Below are positions 44,530-56,120 of a stretch of 64,000 nucleotides of DNA, piece after piece. The notes under the pieces were generated by a model. That model was not told where the DNA came from and made no database searches. It worked only from the letters and a program-made list of their open reading frames with translations. Within the stretch, counting starts at the first letter, position 1; each line of letters opens with the position of its first letter. The translations under genes and the position numbers were made by a program. The DNA is from Adiantum capillus-veneris (Eukaryota; Streptophyta; Polypodiopsida; Polypodiales; Pteridaceae). The DNA lies in the NCBI GenBank assembly GCA_014529385.2, contig CM043957.1, positions 65,640,003-65,704,002 on the forward strand, given 5' to 3'.

Positions 44530-45687
44530 GTGAATGAGGGCAGCCATATTCAAGTAGACATGCATGAAGATTCGGTTACAACTGATACGTTTTCTACTGA
44601 CTCAGAATCAGAGCAAAGTTTTTCTGGTACAGATTCTATCATACAGGTGACTGATGATACTCGTACAGGTTTTGCCAAAGAGTTGATTAATGATGCAGAT
44701 GCCATAGGTCAAAGCAGGGCTGCTGTTGAGAGCAGCAAGACCATGGTTTTTGGTATACCAGATTTATCAAATTTGAATGTACCAGATTTTGAGGACTTGA
44801 CTAAGCAAGAGTATGTGCTTGAAGATCTGCAAAATTTTGATTCAGAGGGGGTGCAGACTCCTTCATTGAAAAGCTGTTGTGAAGCTGAGCTACCAAAGTG
44901 GAAAATTGAACTCGAATGTGATAATGCTGAATCAGAGGGGGTGCAGACTCCTTTGATAAGTTTCTGTGACCTAGAGCTACACATCTGGCAGACTGGTCCT
45001 GAATTTGATGATGGTGATTTAGAAAGGGATCAAACTTCTTCTCTATTGACAATCTGTGACACACAGCTCACACTAAGGCAGAATGATCATGACCTTGATG
45101 ATGCTGATTCAGAGGGGGTGCATAGTGAAGTGCAATCTCTTGTTGATGAATATGATTGGTTTCATTGTGCAAATGATACAGACAGGGCAGTAGATGAAAT
45201 TTTCAATGTGCATGCTGAACTTTGTGCTACAGAAGTGCAAAGATATTTGGATGAGTGTGAAAGACTTAAAAAGCAGTCTACAGCAGATGCGTTTAGTATG
45301 CATGTCATGTGTGGAAATATTAGTTTATAGCAACTTGAGATGTGCAAGATGGAGGAACCTTCTGAAGCAGTGGACCTGGACCTTATGTGCTTACTGGACG
45401 AAGCTTTGGAAGGGTTCTCAAACACAGATTCTAAGGATACCAATCAATCTAGATTCATGGATGAGCAAATTTGTTCAGATTCAGCAGATGAGGAACTTAT
45501 GCAGTTGTTAGATGATGCACTACTTGATTTTGAGACTCTACGAGATAGAGAATTGTTTTCAGATGCATCTTTTGAGCCTAATGAAAACGATTTTGCCAGA
45601 GACTTGATGTATCCAAATATGCATGATTGGGATTCCAATACTAGTGAGAGTGAAGGTGTGCCTGCCAATGATTTTACCTGTGATTGA
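44530..45687 (+). pseudogene. TE-P acidic repeat protein
   Basis: Frames 44530-45330 (266 codons) and 45340-45687 (115 codons) encode strongly acidic Ser/Asp/Glu-rich sequence (TFSTDSESEQSFSGTDSI; MCLLDEALEGFSNTDSKD). A ~30-residue repeat starts SEGVQTP. A frame change near 45330-45340 separates the two pieces, which show a similar LL(D)DA-L pattern. I do not recognise a family. Position after gag and before the polypurine tract makes it an element-encoded protein. Confidence 0.45.
44842..45130 (+). repeat. ~90-bp coding tandem repeat
   Basis: TCAGAGGGGGTGCAGACTCC at 44842 and 44932, a degenerate unit near 45022, and TCAGAGGGGGTGCA again near 45109. The units keep frame. Confidence 0.85.
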
Positions 45688-46586
45688 TGATCGACAATTG
45701 GATGAGCCAGTTGCACAGAGAAAATGGCAGTATCTGATGCTACCTGATGCTATATGGAATCTGATGTTACCCATTGATGTAGGGGATTTTGAGCTAGCTA
45801 CAGATATATGCATGATCTTGGGCAATTGCCTTATATGCCATATGATCCAGGCGGTTTGCATGAAGATTTGTGGGTTAATGTATGTTTATGCTGTAATGAT
45901 TGGAAATTCTTGTATTTTCCCTATGATCCTAGAGGATGGTGCAAATTTCTTAAAGGAATGCTCACAGTTGGGCAAATGATTAGTTTCCCGTTTGACCCGG
46001 GGGCTACTCAAGTACAAGTTGTAGATTTGAAGAGTACCAGCTATCTGATGTAGCAGATTGCATGGTACAAGGTTTTGTTTTCTAGATTTATGCTAAGTCA
46101 GAAGAGCTTTTCTGGTATGCATTCAATAAGATTACATGGCTGGCTTCCAGATGACTTCTTTGGACAATTGATAAAGTATCTTCACATCTTTTGAGTTCGT
46201 TCTGCTACCAGAACTTGAGGTAAAGGACTTGACGGCCATTCCGTGTGTAGACAGAGTAAGGCATACTTGAGCTTGACAGGTTTTCTTACAGAGAGCTTAA
46301 TGGTCAAGCCGTGTGCATCATTAACTGGAGCACTTGAGTCTGGCGGGGTTCACTAAACAGGTTATCCATGATTGAATGCTTTGAAGATACGGCATATACA
46401 ATTCAGAGATTTTTGATGGACAGCTACCTAATGATTCAGCTAGAACATTGATGATAGGGTATAAGCCTTATTTCGTTTTTTATATGTTTACCAGTAATGT
46501 GAGTCTAATGATGGAAAGAACTCAAGGTACCTTTAGTAGATGCAAATTGAAGTGCAGTTGGCACAGATCGGAGGCTATGCAGGTTT
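45688..46586 (+). other. TE-P internal 3' region
   Basis: The frame continues as degenerate pieces (DPEGL/DPGGLHEDLWVN, YFPYDPRGWCKFLKGML near 45900-45960). No family is recognised and no pol motif is seen. Confidence 0.4.
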
Positions 46587-46598
46587 AGAGGGGGTGGA
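46587..46598 (+). other. TE-P polypurine tract
   Basis: AGAGGGGGTGGA directly before the TGTCGTGCAG start of the 3' LTR. Confidence 0.8.
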
Positions 46599-47973
46599 TG
46601 TCGTGCAGCTCCGCTGCCATGTAGAGAAAAAGAGCAGAGAAATGCAAGCTAAGCTTCTTTTAAGCCTACACATTTAATGGTCACTGATCAGGGCTTGTTA
46701 ACATGACAAGTTTAATGATTAATGTATGCCAGATGCGGCTTAAAAGGGCCAACAGATGCCTTAATGATGCCAAAAATGATTATGCTTGAAGTGAGCACGG
46801 ATGGGATATTATGATCTAGAACCGTAGTGCTTGAAGGGCTCTATCAGCCTGTCTTTACGGCTCGTTGATTGGAGCTACGGTGAAGAAGTTATGGCAGTTT
46901 GAAGTTTGAGTCGATTGCAGATCCGTACCGGATTGGGCAACTGCAGCTGAGGTGACAGAATTGAAGTGAATGCAACGGGCTGAAGTGCTCAATTTTTGGA
47001 GAGCGTCGGTCTTTGCAGACCAGTGATCGGAGTCCCGGTCGCCAAGATATCAGTTGTTAAAGATTCACCGGGGGTCGGCTCTATACCAGTCCACCAGTCC
47101 GCTCGATCGGAGTGCCATTTGGAAATTTTGACCTGCAGAAGCCAAGGTTTTGATATGCGGGAGCAGCAAGTGCTTGAGGAGTCTCGTGTTCGGGATGTCA
47201 ACTTTTGTAATGCAATGATTGCAGAGAATGCCGACACGGCTGCGGCAAGGAGCTGGTTTTTTTTCTGATTGTTTGCAAAGGAGATGCCTTCCCGCGAATA
47301 TAATCAATTAAGCTTGCATCTTGAAAGCATAATTTCATTAAGAAGTTGATAAGGGCATTACAATTTTTGATAGTAATGTTGGCAAGGACTGCTTGGAAGA
47401 GAAGTCATGCTTGGCACTGTTTTGGCCGGCATGTCATCCCTTACAATGGCTGTGGCCGCCCACTGGAAATGCTTGGCGGTGCCTTGGCCAAAATGTATAC
47501 CAAATGTGGTACCTGAAGACCGCCAATGGAGTTGCTTAACATTGCCTGGCCGAATTGTATGCCCTAATGTGGTGCCCTTATGAGAGAAGCCGCCCGCCCA
47601 AAGGCCAAGGGCATGGCCGCCCACTCAACCCGAAAAGGCCGCCCAAAACAATTAACTAAAAGGGGGCCACCCTTAATTTTAAGGAGGTGTGAACAAAGAA
47701 AGAAAGGAAAAGCATGGAGGGAAGATGACGAGAAGAGGCGCAGACAAAGAGAGTGAGACTCGCGCAGGCCAGCACGATGCTCGGATGAGCTCGGTGCAGA
47801 GACGGATTCTTTTCAGCAGGCCTAGGCGCCCCTATTTGGTCCTATTTGCGGCGGATTTGACGCAGGCGGGATCCGGAATGCCACGTCAGCAGGGGCGGTT
47901 TTTACGCCTCCCTAGCAACGACAACGCCGTCGTTGCTAAGGGAGGGAAAGGGCTATTAATTGGGTATTTTTTG
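46599..47973 (+). repeat. TE-P 3' LTR, first part
   Basis: Matches 41472 to about 42840. Interrupted at 47973 by the 5.1-kb insert and resumes at about 53101. Confidence 0.9.
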
Positions 47974-48193
47974 CTTCGTTAGCGTAGTGGACAAAATCGC
48001 AAATCTGAAAGCACGTTCGTCCACGTGGCTGCTTCTCCAGCTTTTTTTAACGCAGACAAAAGATGGACGAGCTGATTTTTAACGCAGGCAACAGAAAGCT
48101 TTCCCGGTATAACTCGGCCCTCGTGCAGCCTCCGATCAACCTCTCATTGCTCTCAGGAGCAATTCGATCTTCTCCACAAGGTACCACATGTAG
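47974..48193. repeat. ~200-bp module, copy 1
   Basis: Starts CTTCGTTAGCGTAGTGGAC and ends CAAGGTACCACATGTAG. Repeated directly at 49183-49370. A 24-nt piece (GAGCAATTCGATCTTCTCC...) recurs at 50093-50116. Confidence 0.9.
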
Positions 48194-48970
48194 TTGTGGC
48201 TCATGCTGGAACATGGCAGGGCAGCACCAGGGCGGCTCGAGATGGCATGCGAGGTTGAAACGGTAGTAGCAAGCGGCGTTGTTGGAGCTGAGGGCCAGCG
48301 TTGTCGGAGCCTAGGGAGGGGGTCGCACCTCAAAAGAAGTGCAGGATGGGCGGCCAAACGAGCAATGGAGTGTATCAGGTGACGGAGCCATGGTGGAAGA
48401 CAAGGCTACGGCCTGCGGTGTGCAAAAGATTAGTTGCAGAGCAGCGTAAGCCTGAGGCTAGCTGGAGCGCAAGGCAGGTTTGCCTGGAGTTGGCAGAGCG
48501 CGCGACGAGGACAGTCAGCTCTACAAAGGGGGGTGACGATGGGCACGGGAGCAAAAGGAAACCATGGAGGCATGGGAAAGACAGGAGATCATCGCACTCA
48601 TCGCAGGTCGCATGGCGAGCTTGCACTATCTACCCATGTCTCTCTAGCTTACTTGTTGGCTATACTTGGGAAACGTTAGTGCGAGCCAGTATGTCGGACC
48701 CATTTCGAAAATCCTCTTTGGTTAGAATCTTCAGGAGATGCCGTTTGGCATGCAAGGAAAAAGGGGAGGTGCCGACTATTGAGGCGAAAAAGGAAGATGC
48801 AGGCAGCCGAGGCCAGGTAGCACCGCAGCAGGACGGGTCTCGCACAGGGCTTGACGGGTCTCGCATAGAGCTCGACGACAAGAGCGACGCAGGTCGACGG
48901 GGCAGGAGTAGCCTGTGGTCGTGCACATTTTGTTTAAGTCCAAAATGATTGAAGGCACTGGCACAGAACA
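48194..48970. other. Unrecognised GC-richer stretch
   Basis: Holds a 215-codon plus-strand frame (48301-48948) rich in Arg/Ser/Gly with no family resemblance. It has tandem GACGGGTCTCGCA words near 48835-48857. It could be captured genomic DNA. Protein status is doubtful. Confidence 0.3.
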
Positions 48971-49046
48971 TGCCGTTGCCTGAGTGGTCTAGCGCAGCGA
49001 TTGATAGGGTAAATCTCGTTGTTGTCATAGTTTGAAACCCCATCCT
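48971..49046 (+). repeat. tRNA-like sequence (possible SINE head)
   Basis: TTGCCTGAGTGGTCTAGCGC resembles a tRNA A-box region and TAGTTTGAAACCCC, about 45 bases later, a weak B-box. No cloverleaf could be closed convincingly, so this is a possible tRNA-derived repeat rather than a tRNA gene. Confidence 0.3.
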
Positions 49047-49182
49047 GTCCTTCAATTTTGAGGCCTGAATTGCAAGGAAGCCGTCGCCTCAGTGGAACCT
49101 ACGATGATTCTGGGCAATTAAACATCGAAGCTACTAGTATGAAGAGTATAAGAAAACCACTGTTTGGGACAAATTTTGATTA

Positions 49183-49370
49183 CTTCGTTAGCGTAGTGGA
49201 CAAAATTGCAAATCTGGAAGCACGTTCGTCCACATGGCTGATTCTCAAGCTTTCTTTAACGCAGGCAAAAGAAAGCTCTCCCGGTATAACTCGGCCCTCG
49301 TGCAGCCTCCGATCAACCTCTCGTTGCTCCCAGGAGCAATTCGATCTTCTCCACAAGGTACCACATGTAG
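49183..49370. repeat. ~190-bp module, copy 2
   Basis: Second copy of 47974-48193, about 93% alike and about 30 bp shorter. Confidence 0.9.
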
Positions 49371-49521
49371 CGAAACGATGGATGAGCTGATCAGCTAATG
49401 CTGACACCGTGTTGAGGCCATTGTAGAGCATCTGGGTGAGAAGCTGTCGGCCAGAACGGAGGTCTTTCTTGGTGGCGCATGTGTGTACAAGGGGGTAGAT
49501 GGTCTCCCTTAGCGCACTCAT
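49300..49521 (-). pseudogene. PPR protein fragment, minus strand
   Basis: On the minus strand from 49521: LRETIYPLVHTCATKKDLRS, then GRQLLTQMLYNGLNTVSALA, then LIHRFATCGTL. The spacing (LL..C...KDL..GR..H..M...G, then L...LI..FA.CG) is the first repeat region of fern-type PLS PPR proteins. The frame then runs into the ~190-bp module and loses similarity. Confidence 0.6.
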
Positions 49522-49959
49522 GTCAGGCCCTCACAGCCTCTATTCTTGTGAAGCAAAGCTGAAAACCATGGAAACGGAAGCAGAGATAGAGTATAGCCTT
49601 TGTAGGCTGATGCACACAGAGAAAGTGAGTGCAAATGGGTTCATTGTCGTCACAGAATCCCGGAAAATGAGAATCCATTGCCATCGTTCTCGGCTCTCAG
49701 AGCAGTTGCGCTGCTTCGTTGAAGGTTGCCTGAAGCAGAGAAAGAAACATCTTTGTAGGAGTCGATAGAGGCGGGGACTTGCTTGAGCTTGGGTGCGGGG
49801 GGTTTCCCCTAGATGTTCGACCTCATGGACCCCGATCTGGTGATGGAAAGCAATACAAAGAATTTGGTATGTGTTCGTTGTTTATTTAATTAAGTGCAGT
49901 TTATGCTAGTAATTACAGGTGGAATTTTCTTCTTCCGTAAAAATGATGATTGCGGTTGT

Positions 49960-51230
49960 TGGAGAAGAATGTCGTGCTTGGCAATGCCTTGGTATACATG
50001 TATCCTAATTGTGGTGTACTTTGGAAAGCACAACAAGTTTTGGAAATCGCATCCTTGGCCTCTGAGTTATATAACCCACGTGGCACACTCAAGAGCAATT
50101 CGATCTTCTCCACAAGCAGTTCGCACGTTACAGAGCTTGTTGGCCAGTATGTATGTTAAGTGCGGTGCACTTGTCAGGGCACAACAAGTTGATGAGCTTC
50201 CAGTCTGGGATGTCGTCGGTCGCGGACTGCACTTATTGTAGGATATGCCCAACATGGGCCGGGTCACGAAGCTCTGGGCTGTTTTCATCGCTTGAGAAGT
50301 GAGGACCTCTCTTCGGATGCGGTCACCTATGCTTGTGCCTTGAAGGCATGCGGTATCATTCAAGACGTTGATCTGGGTAAACAAATTCATGACGAGATTG
50401 CTAGTCAGAGGTTGTTGGAGAAGAATTTCGTTCTTGGCAATGAGTTGGTATACATGTATGCTAATTGTGGTGTATTTTGGAAGGCACACCAAGTTCTGGA
50501 CGAGCTTCCCAAACGAGATGTCATCTCTTGGACTGCATTAATTGTAGTATATGCCCAACAAGGCTAGGGCTAGGAAGCTTTGAATTGTTTCCATTGTATG
50601 CAAAGTGAGGGTTTCTCTCCAGATGCAGTCACCTATGCTTGCATTTTGAAGGCATGTGGCATTATGTGAGACATTGGGCAAACAAATTCGCGATGAGATT
50701 GTCAATCAGGGGCTGTTGTAAACAACTGTCATGCTTGGCAATGATTTGGTTGACTTGTATGCCAAGTGTGGTGTACTTTTGAAAGCTCAACAAGTTCTTG
50801 AAGAGCTTCGTGATCGAGATGCAGTCTCTTGGAATGCATTGATTGCAGGTTATGCCCAGCAGGGGCAGGGCCAAGAAGCATTGGGATGTTTCCAGTGGAT
50901 GCAAAGCGAGGGCTTCTCTCCAGATGCAGTCACCTATGCTTGCATTTTGAAGGCATGTGGCACTTTGAAAGACGTCGACACAGGAAAACAAACTCATGAT
51001 GAGCTTGTTAGTCGGGGACTGTTCAACAAAAATGTCGTGCTTGGTAATGCTTTGGTTGACATGTATGCCAAGTGTAGTGTACTTTCCGAAGCACAACAAG
51101 TTCTTGACAAGCTTTATGTCCGGGATGCAGTCTCTTGGAATGCATTGATTGCAGAATATGCCCAACAGGATCAGGGCCAGGAAGTGCTTGGCTATTTTCA
51201 TCGGATGCAAAGTGCCTTTCACAGTTGAGC
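49960..51230 (+). pseudogene. PPR protein pseudogene, plus strand
   Basis: Tandem P/L/S pentatricopeptide repeats of ~100 codons per P-L-S set. The clearest are SSDAVTYACALKACG, NFVLGNELVYMYANCGVF and KRDVISWTALIVVYAQQG (50319-50567), and EGFSPDAVTYACILKACG, NKNVVLGNALVDMYAKC and VRDAVSWNALIAEYAQQ (50731-51228). Earlier units (49960-50250) are more decayed. Frame changes at about 50240, 50570 and 50660-50730 and several stops break it. It ends at 51228 before any E or DYW domain. Such proteins edit or process organellar RNA; this copy cannot. Confidence 0.85.
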
Positions 51231-51820
51231 ACCATCGTTCTTGCTTCCACCAGATTTGGACGTATGAAGCGACGAGTGAATTTTGATAGGCTTGACACAA
51301 GCTGAAATATAAAAATTCCTGCTTCTTCCGAAAGTTCCTCCACCCAAATAGTCACACGCTTATCTCCTGCATCCTCCATTGTCATCTCTTGTAGCGGGTT
51401 CAGAGTAGGAGATGCTCAGCACTGTTGATGCAAGGTGCATCGACGACCGACATTCAATCGTGCGGTGAGTAAGCATTATCATTCTGTAATTTTTGACATT
51501 TTTGACACTGCGAACGCAGTTAATGAACACACTGAGAATTGCACGCTGCCGTGGGAATGGCACGTTCCCTCGTATTATACAAATTGGGGAGGACTGTGCA
51601 AACTCCCCCGTGCAAGGAAACTTGCATGTTTTGTTTTTTTTTGAAACATAAAAATTGGAACAACAAACAATAAATAACATTGACATCTTGTATGATTACG
51701 AACATTGAGCTTGACAAACCTCTAACCCTCCTCGTGGTTTTCTGCAAGGTACCCCTCTGAAGCACTATGATCGGTATCTCATTCTTTCGAGGTACACCTT
51801 TGAACCACAACAATCGGTGG

Positions 51821-51867
<47 letters not shown>

Positions 51868-52994
51868 CTTTCATAAACTTTTTTACTTGAGAAATTTTGA
51901 AATGGCATATATAGTTTTCAATATTTTCCTCGAGAAAGATTTAGAAGAGTTACGACAACAAGGAGAGGATGCCTCACTGGCATCTGGAGGGGGGCGTATG
52001 CATGTAACTATGGATCGCTATGAGGTACCTTGTGATTACCAAATATCGACAACTGCCTTTTGGTTTGAAAGAGCTTGCTAAGATTTCAATATAATGCCAT
52101 ATTAGTGAATTTGGGAATTTCCCAATTCCCACTTTCAAAATGAGCTTAAGATTTGATCACATGGCCAAATCTTAGCGAGATTTTTGAGAGCGTGGCTAAT
52201 TGGAAGATCTTTTCCAGTACTACCTTGTGGGTGGATTTGGCCTTAAAAAATAGTTTGAGATTTGTCCATATGGCCAGATCTTCAAGAAATTGGTGAATTC
52301 CAAATTGTATCTAAAGTCTCAAACTCTCTAATATGTTGTTATATGGGTCTTAATGCATCCGTGCAAACACCTTAAGAGCCAGGACAGGATCAATAGGAAT
52401 AGGATCAATAGGAATTGTCACTGTGGATTGTTTCACTTTGATTTGGGTCTGCAATGCAGTCTTGAAGAGTTAGTTTTGTTGGGACATTGTGAAATAGAAT
52501 GACTGGAATGTCGTAAAAAGAGGCTGGGATGCACACGTTCTGGGAGAAGCTCCTCACAAGTTCAAGAGTGGTATAGAAGCTCTTATGCAATTGAAGGCAG
52601 ATAATCCAAAATTCAATGACCAATATTGTCCTCCAAAATTGCAAACTTGATGGTTTGTAGTATTTGGTAGACTTTTTATTGAGCATCATGAATACATTCA
52701 TATTTGTGATGAATTAGATTGGAAAGAATTCCCCTTCTAATTTTGAAACTGCTTCTCACATTTTTAGCCATGACCTATACCTACATACATTCCGCTCCAG
52801 CCATAGCGTGGGCTCTCCATTGTGTCTCGTCACATAATCCTTGAGCATTGAGAGCCACTTATCCATATAGTTCATCACATGTATCTTTTGGTCCAATACA
52901 TCATATTTACCACCCAAAACGATAATAAAAAATCATGTGTACCTTTGGCCCTACAGGTCATATTTGTCCATCGAAGACGATAATAAAAAATATA

Positions 52995-53028
<34 letters not shown>

Positions 53029-53085
53029 CTCCCCAAGTTTTTGTCTTCTAGAGGTTCTTGTTTTGTCTTACCCTCGGACTCTGCG
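51231..53085. other. No gene recognised in the rest of the insert
   Basis: Contains CT runs at 51823-51864 and about 52998-53028, and a GATTTG(T/A)(C/T)CA(C/T)ATGGCCA(A/G)ATCTT block twice (about 52153 and 52260). Otherwise AT-rich and non-coding. Confidence 0.45.
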
Positions 53086-53100
53086 GCTAACGAAGCACTC

Positions 53101-53431
53101 TAGTTTTTGCATGAGAGGTGTGTGGAGAAGCAAACGAACAAGGGAAGAAGAAGGCGAGCTCTCGAGAGCTCTTGATCTCCAATCTCTAACACAACCAAGG
53201 GCGAGCAAGGAAGCAAGAGAGGCAAGGAGGTCTCTCTCTCTCCTTGATCTCCAATCCAAGCAAGAAGAAGGCGAGCTCTCTCCTTGATCTCCAATCAAAC
53301 CTAAGCAAGGGCGAGCTTTCTCTCTAAATCTTCAAGCCAAGCCAGGGCGATCTCTCTCTCTATCGATCTTGGCAGGGCTTAAGCCAGGGCTTTGCAACCA
53401 AGGGCGAGCAAGGAAGCAAGAGAGGAAAAGT

Positions 53432-53506
<75 letters not shown>

Positions 53507-53992
53507 CTCTCTCTCTCTTTCGTTCTCGAGCTAAAGAGAAGCAAACGCAACAAAGAGAAGGGGAGAGTTGTTCGAAGAGAGAAGAGCAAGGGAAGCCATC
53601 GAGCTTGTTGAAGAAGACAGTGATTGCAGACCAATCAATCAGATGGAATCGATACAACAGGACTTTCCTCGTCAGCAGGCGAATTAATTTAATTACCTCC
53701 TTTTTGATGAATTGCGGAGCCGTTAATGGCCCTGAGTATTTTGTAAGGGGAGTTTAAGCTCCTAAATCGTCATTAATTTCAATTAACGGTGTCGTTAACG
53801 ACACTTCTTCATAACTGTGCATCAATTTCGTCGGTGTTATCAGTTTTTGAGCAAGTTTTGTGCGTCGATAGCATTACCAAGTGATTAAAAGCTGTTGTAT
53901 TGTGCGGTGCGGCAAATTTTTTCTCTCAATTTGTCCACGGCCAGCAGCTCGGTGCTGACCTAGCTCACGTTTCGAACACATATCCCCCGACA
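53101..53992 (+). repeat. TE-P 3' LTR, second part
   Basis: Matches 42841-43744. It includes a CT run (53436-53518) and ends CCCCCGACA at 53992. ACGG (53993-53996) follows as target duplication. Confidence 0.9.
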
Positions 53993-54430
53993 ACGGTGGG
54001 GTCAACCAAGTGGTTGGACAAGTTCTCTATGGGGTCCTTGTATGTGACAATGGCCTGGACGAAGAAACCAAACATGGAGAACATGGCGAGTCTGCCGTTC
54101 TTCAACTCCTTCACCTTCAACTCGGCGAAAGCCTCTGAATCGTCAGCCAAGCCAAGGGGGTCGAAGGAGCCATCGGGGTAGATGGGGTCCTCAACCTCAC
54201 GAAGGGGTCCACCTGCAGCCATCCACACAACATCAGAGTACAGGTACGAATCAATATATACACGGTATCCCTCACCAACGCCCATAAGGATGACCTCGCA
54301 GGATCAGATGGCCAAAATTCTCTGCGCGTAGACAAGGCTTGGGTTGCCAAGATAGTCAAGGCCGCCATCGGTGAAGATCTGAGAGCCAACCTTGAACCAC
54401 ACAGCCTCAAGATAAAAGCACACAGCCTTG
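53993..54430 (-). pseudogene. LHCII chlorophyll a/b-binding protein (Lhcb1/2 type), truncated
   Basis: Minus strand. [27 protein letters not shown], then an in-frame TGA where the family has Trp (ILAI-W-A/SC), [49 protein letters not shown] and [12 protein letters not shown]. These are helix C and flanks of LHCII, including the ENGR-like chlorophyll-binding stretch. A 14-residue in-frame addition after GYRV is not usual for the family. The 5' half (helices B and A, transit peptide) is absent, with a small local duplication at 54390-54440. The last ~15 codons are at 41422, beyond TE-P. Confidence 0.92.
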
Positions 54431-55029
54431 AACCACACGACCTTTGGGTTGCAGACGTGCAGTTTGGACTCTCAATGCATGAGTCACGACGACTCAGTCA
54501 CGAGGCCAACCTGAAATGATCTCTCCTCTTTTCTGTCTATAAGACTCGAGACTGCGTGATAAAGACTACATAGCCTTCAAGAAGGTGCAGTGCCATCTCA
54601 GGCTCTCTCAACCCGTCTGCGTTCAGTTCACCTTCAACGACCTTAATACTCTCGCATGACTTCTCCCAAAGGACTAAAGAAATGATGACCGTCCACATGG
54701 ACGCCATCCATCAAAGTACGCCCAATCTAGCCTAACATTAAGGCCTTTCCTTAGTAGGCCAAAAAGAATAGAGAAACTCAAGTACCTGAAATGAAATGCA
54801 TTTTCCAAGATGAACATAAGATTTAAATGAAGTAGAAACAAAAAATGTATGGCCCCTTGTGGACGAATATAGTTCTCCATAGTTCCATCCCCCTAGTTCA
54901 TGGTGATAAAAACTGTCAAAGTTAAGATTCATAAAAAAACAATTTTCCTGCTTTACAACTAAAAGTTATCCAAAGTCAAACAAAATAGAAAGTGTAGTTG
55001 TTTCAAAACCAAAAGCACATAGATATGTT
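54431..55029. other. No gene recognised
   Basis: Flank of the LHCII pseudogene. No upstream LHCII exon or promoter could be recognised. Confidence 0.5.
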
Positions 55030-56120
55030 CCTACTAGAGAGACATGTGTTTCAAAACCAACAACTGTGATACACAAATAAGCTTGTTTCAAAACCAACAA
55101 TTGTCTTGGAGCACACGGATAGACTATAGGTCGGTTCTATAGAGATTCTACCAAGATTTTAATGAAAGCATCAAAACTTCAATTTTTGCTTGGAGATGAA
55201 ATTAAGGATTTTAATGATTAACACTAGTTTGGTACCAAAAGAGGACTCTTGAGTGTTCTTTTTTTACAAATTTAGATTAAATGCTATGTGCATGCATGCA
55301 TCGGATGATGTATTTTAAAAAACCCTTTTGATATGATTAAATATACTAGTTAGAGGGTCTTTTAAAAATATAACCTTCAATTTAGAAGCTTTCATGATCA
55401 AGAACAATACTTATCAAGTGGACCACGTAAGACTGTGATGGATGCCTTGAAAAAATAGATTTTGAAAGCTCAAGAAAAATGAAGAGACCTTGTACAAAAT
55501 TGTACGTGACTTTTCCATAATTGTACTATAGATAATTGAAAATTTCATGTGCAAAAATTGTACGTGACTTTTCCACAATTGTGCTATAGATAATTGAAAG
55601 TCCCTACTAGAGAGACGAGTGTCTCAAAATCAAGAACTGTGATACACAAATACACTTGTTTCAAAACCAACAATTGTCTTGGAGCACACGGCAAGACTAT
55701 AGGTTGGTTCTATAGACAATCTACCAAGATTCTAATGGAAGCATGAAAACATCAATTTTCGCCTTGGGGATGAAATTAAGAATTCAAATGATTAACACTA
55801 GTTTGGTACCAAAACAGGACTCTTAAGTGTTCTTTTTTTATAAATTTAGATTAAATGCTATCTGCATCAGATGGTGTATTTAAGAAAACCCTCTTTATAT
55901 GATTAAACCTGTTAGCTAGAGGGTCTTTTAAAAATAAAACCTTGCAATTTAGAAGCTATCATGATCAAGAATAATACTTATCAAGTGGACCCCGTAAGAC
56001 TGTGATGGATGCCTTGAAAAAATCAGCTTTAAAAGCTTAAGAAAAATGAAGAGACCTTGTACAAAATTGTAAGTGACTTTTCCACAATTGTGCTATAGAT
56101 AATTAAAAGTTTCATGTGAA
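55030..56120. repeat. 573-bp tandem duplication
   Basis: 55030-55602 and 55603-about 56120 start with CCTACTAGAGAGAC and keep colinear similarity, including CAACAATTGTCTTGGAGCAC and GATTAACACTAGTTTGGTAC. Copy 1 has an internal 58-bp tandem duplication (TTGTACGTGACTTTTCCA at 55500 and 55558). Non-coding. Confidence 0.9.

Larger units (their letters stand above)
47974..53100. mobile_element. 5.1-kb insert in the TE-P 3' LTR carrying PPR fragments
   Basis: Its ends share TGCTTCGTTAGC (47972-47983) and the complement GCTAACGAAGCA (53086-53097). The flanks TATTTTTTG (47965-47973) and TAGTTTTTG (53101-53109) match at 8 of 9 bases, a length typical for Mutator-type insertions. It contains gene pieces and no transposase. 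The inverted ends are short and offset by three bases at the right, so the transposon class is only a suggestion; a Pack-type, gene-capturing element would fit. Confidence 0.45.

Noticed and set aside
48301-48948. A 215-codon frame that could be a gene
   Set aside because: Composition is Arg/Ser/Gly-rich without domain. The opposite strand is also open, and it sits in captured debris. Kept only as unrecognised sequence.
48971-49046. A tRNA gene
   Set aside because: A-box and B-box-like words are present but no acceptor stem or anticodon arm could be paired, so only a possible SINE head is listed.
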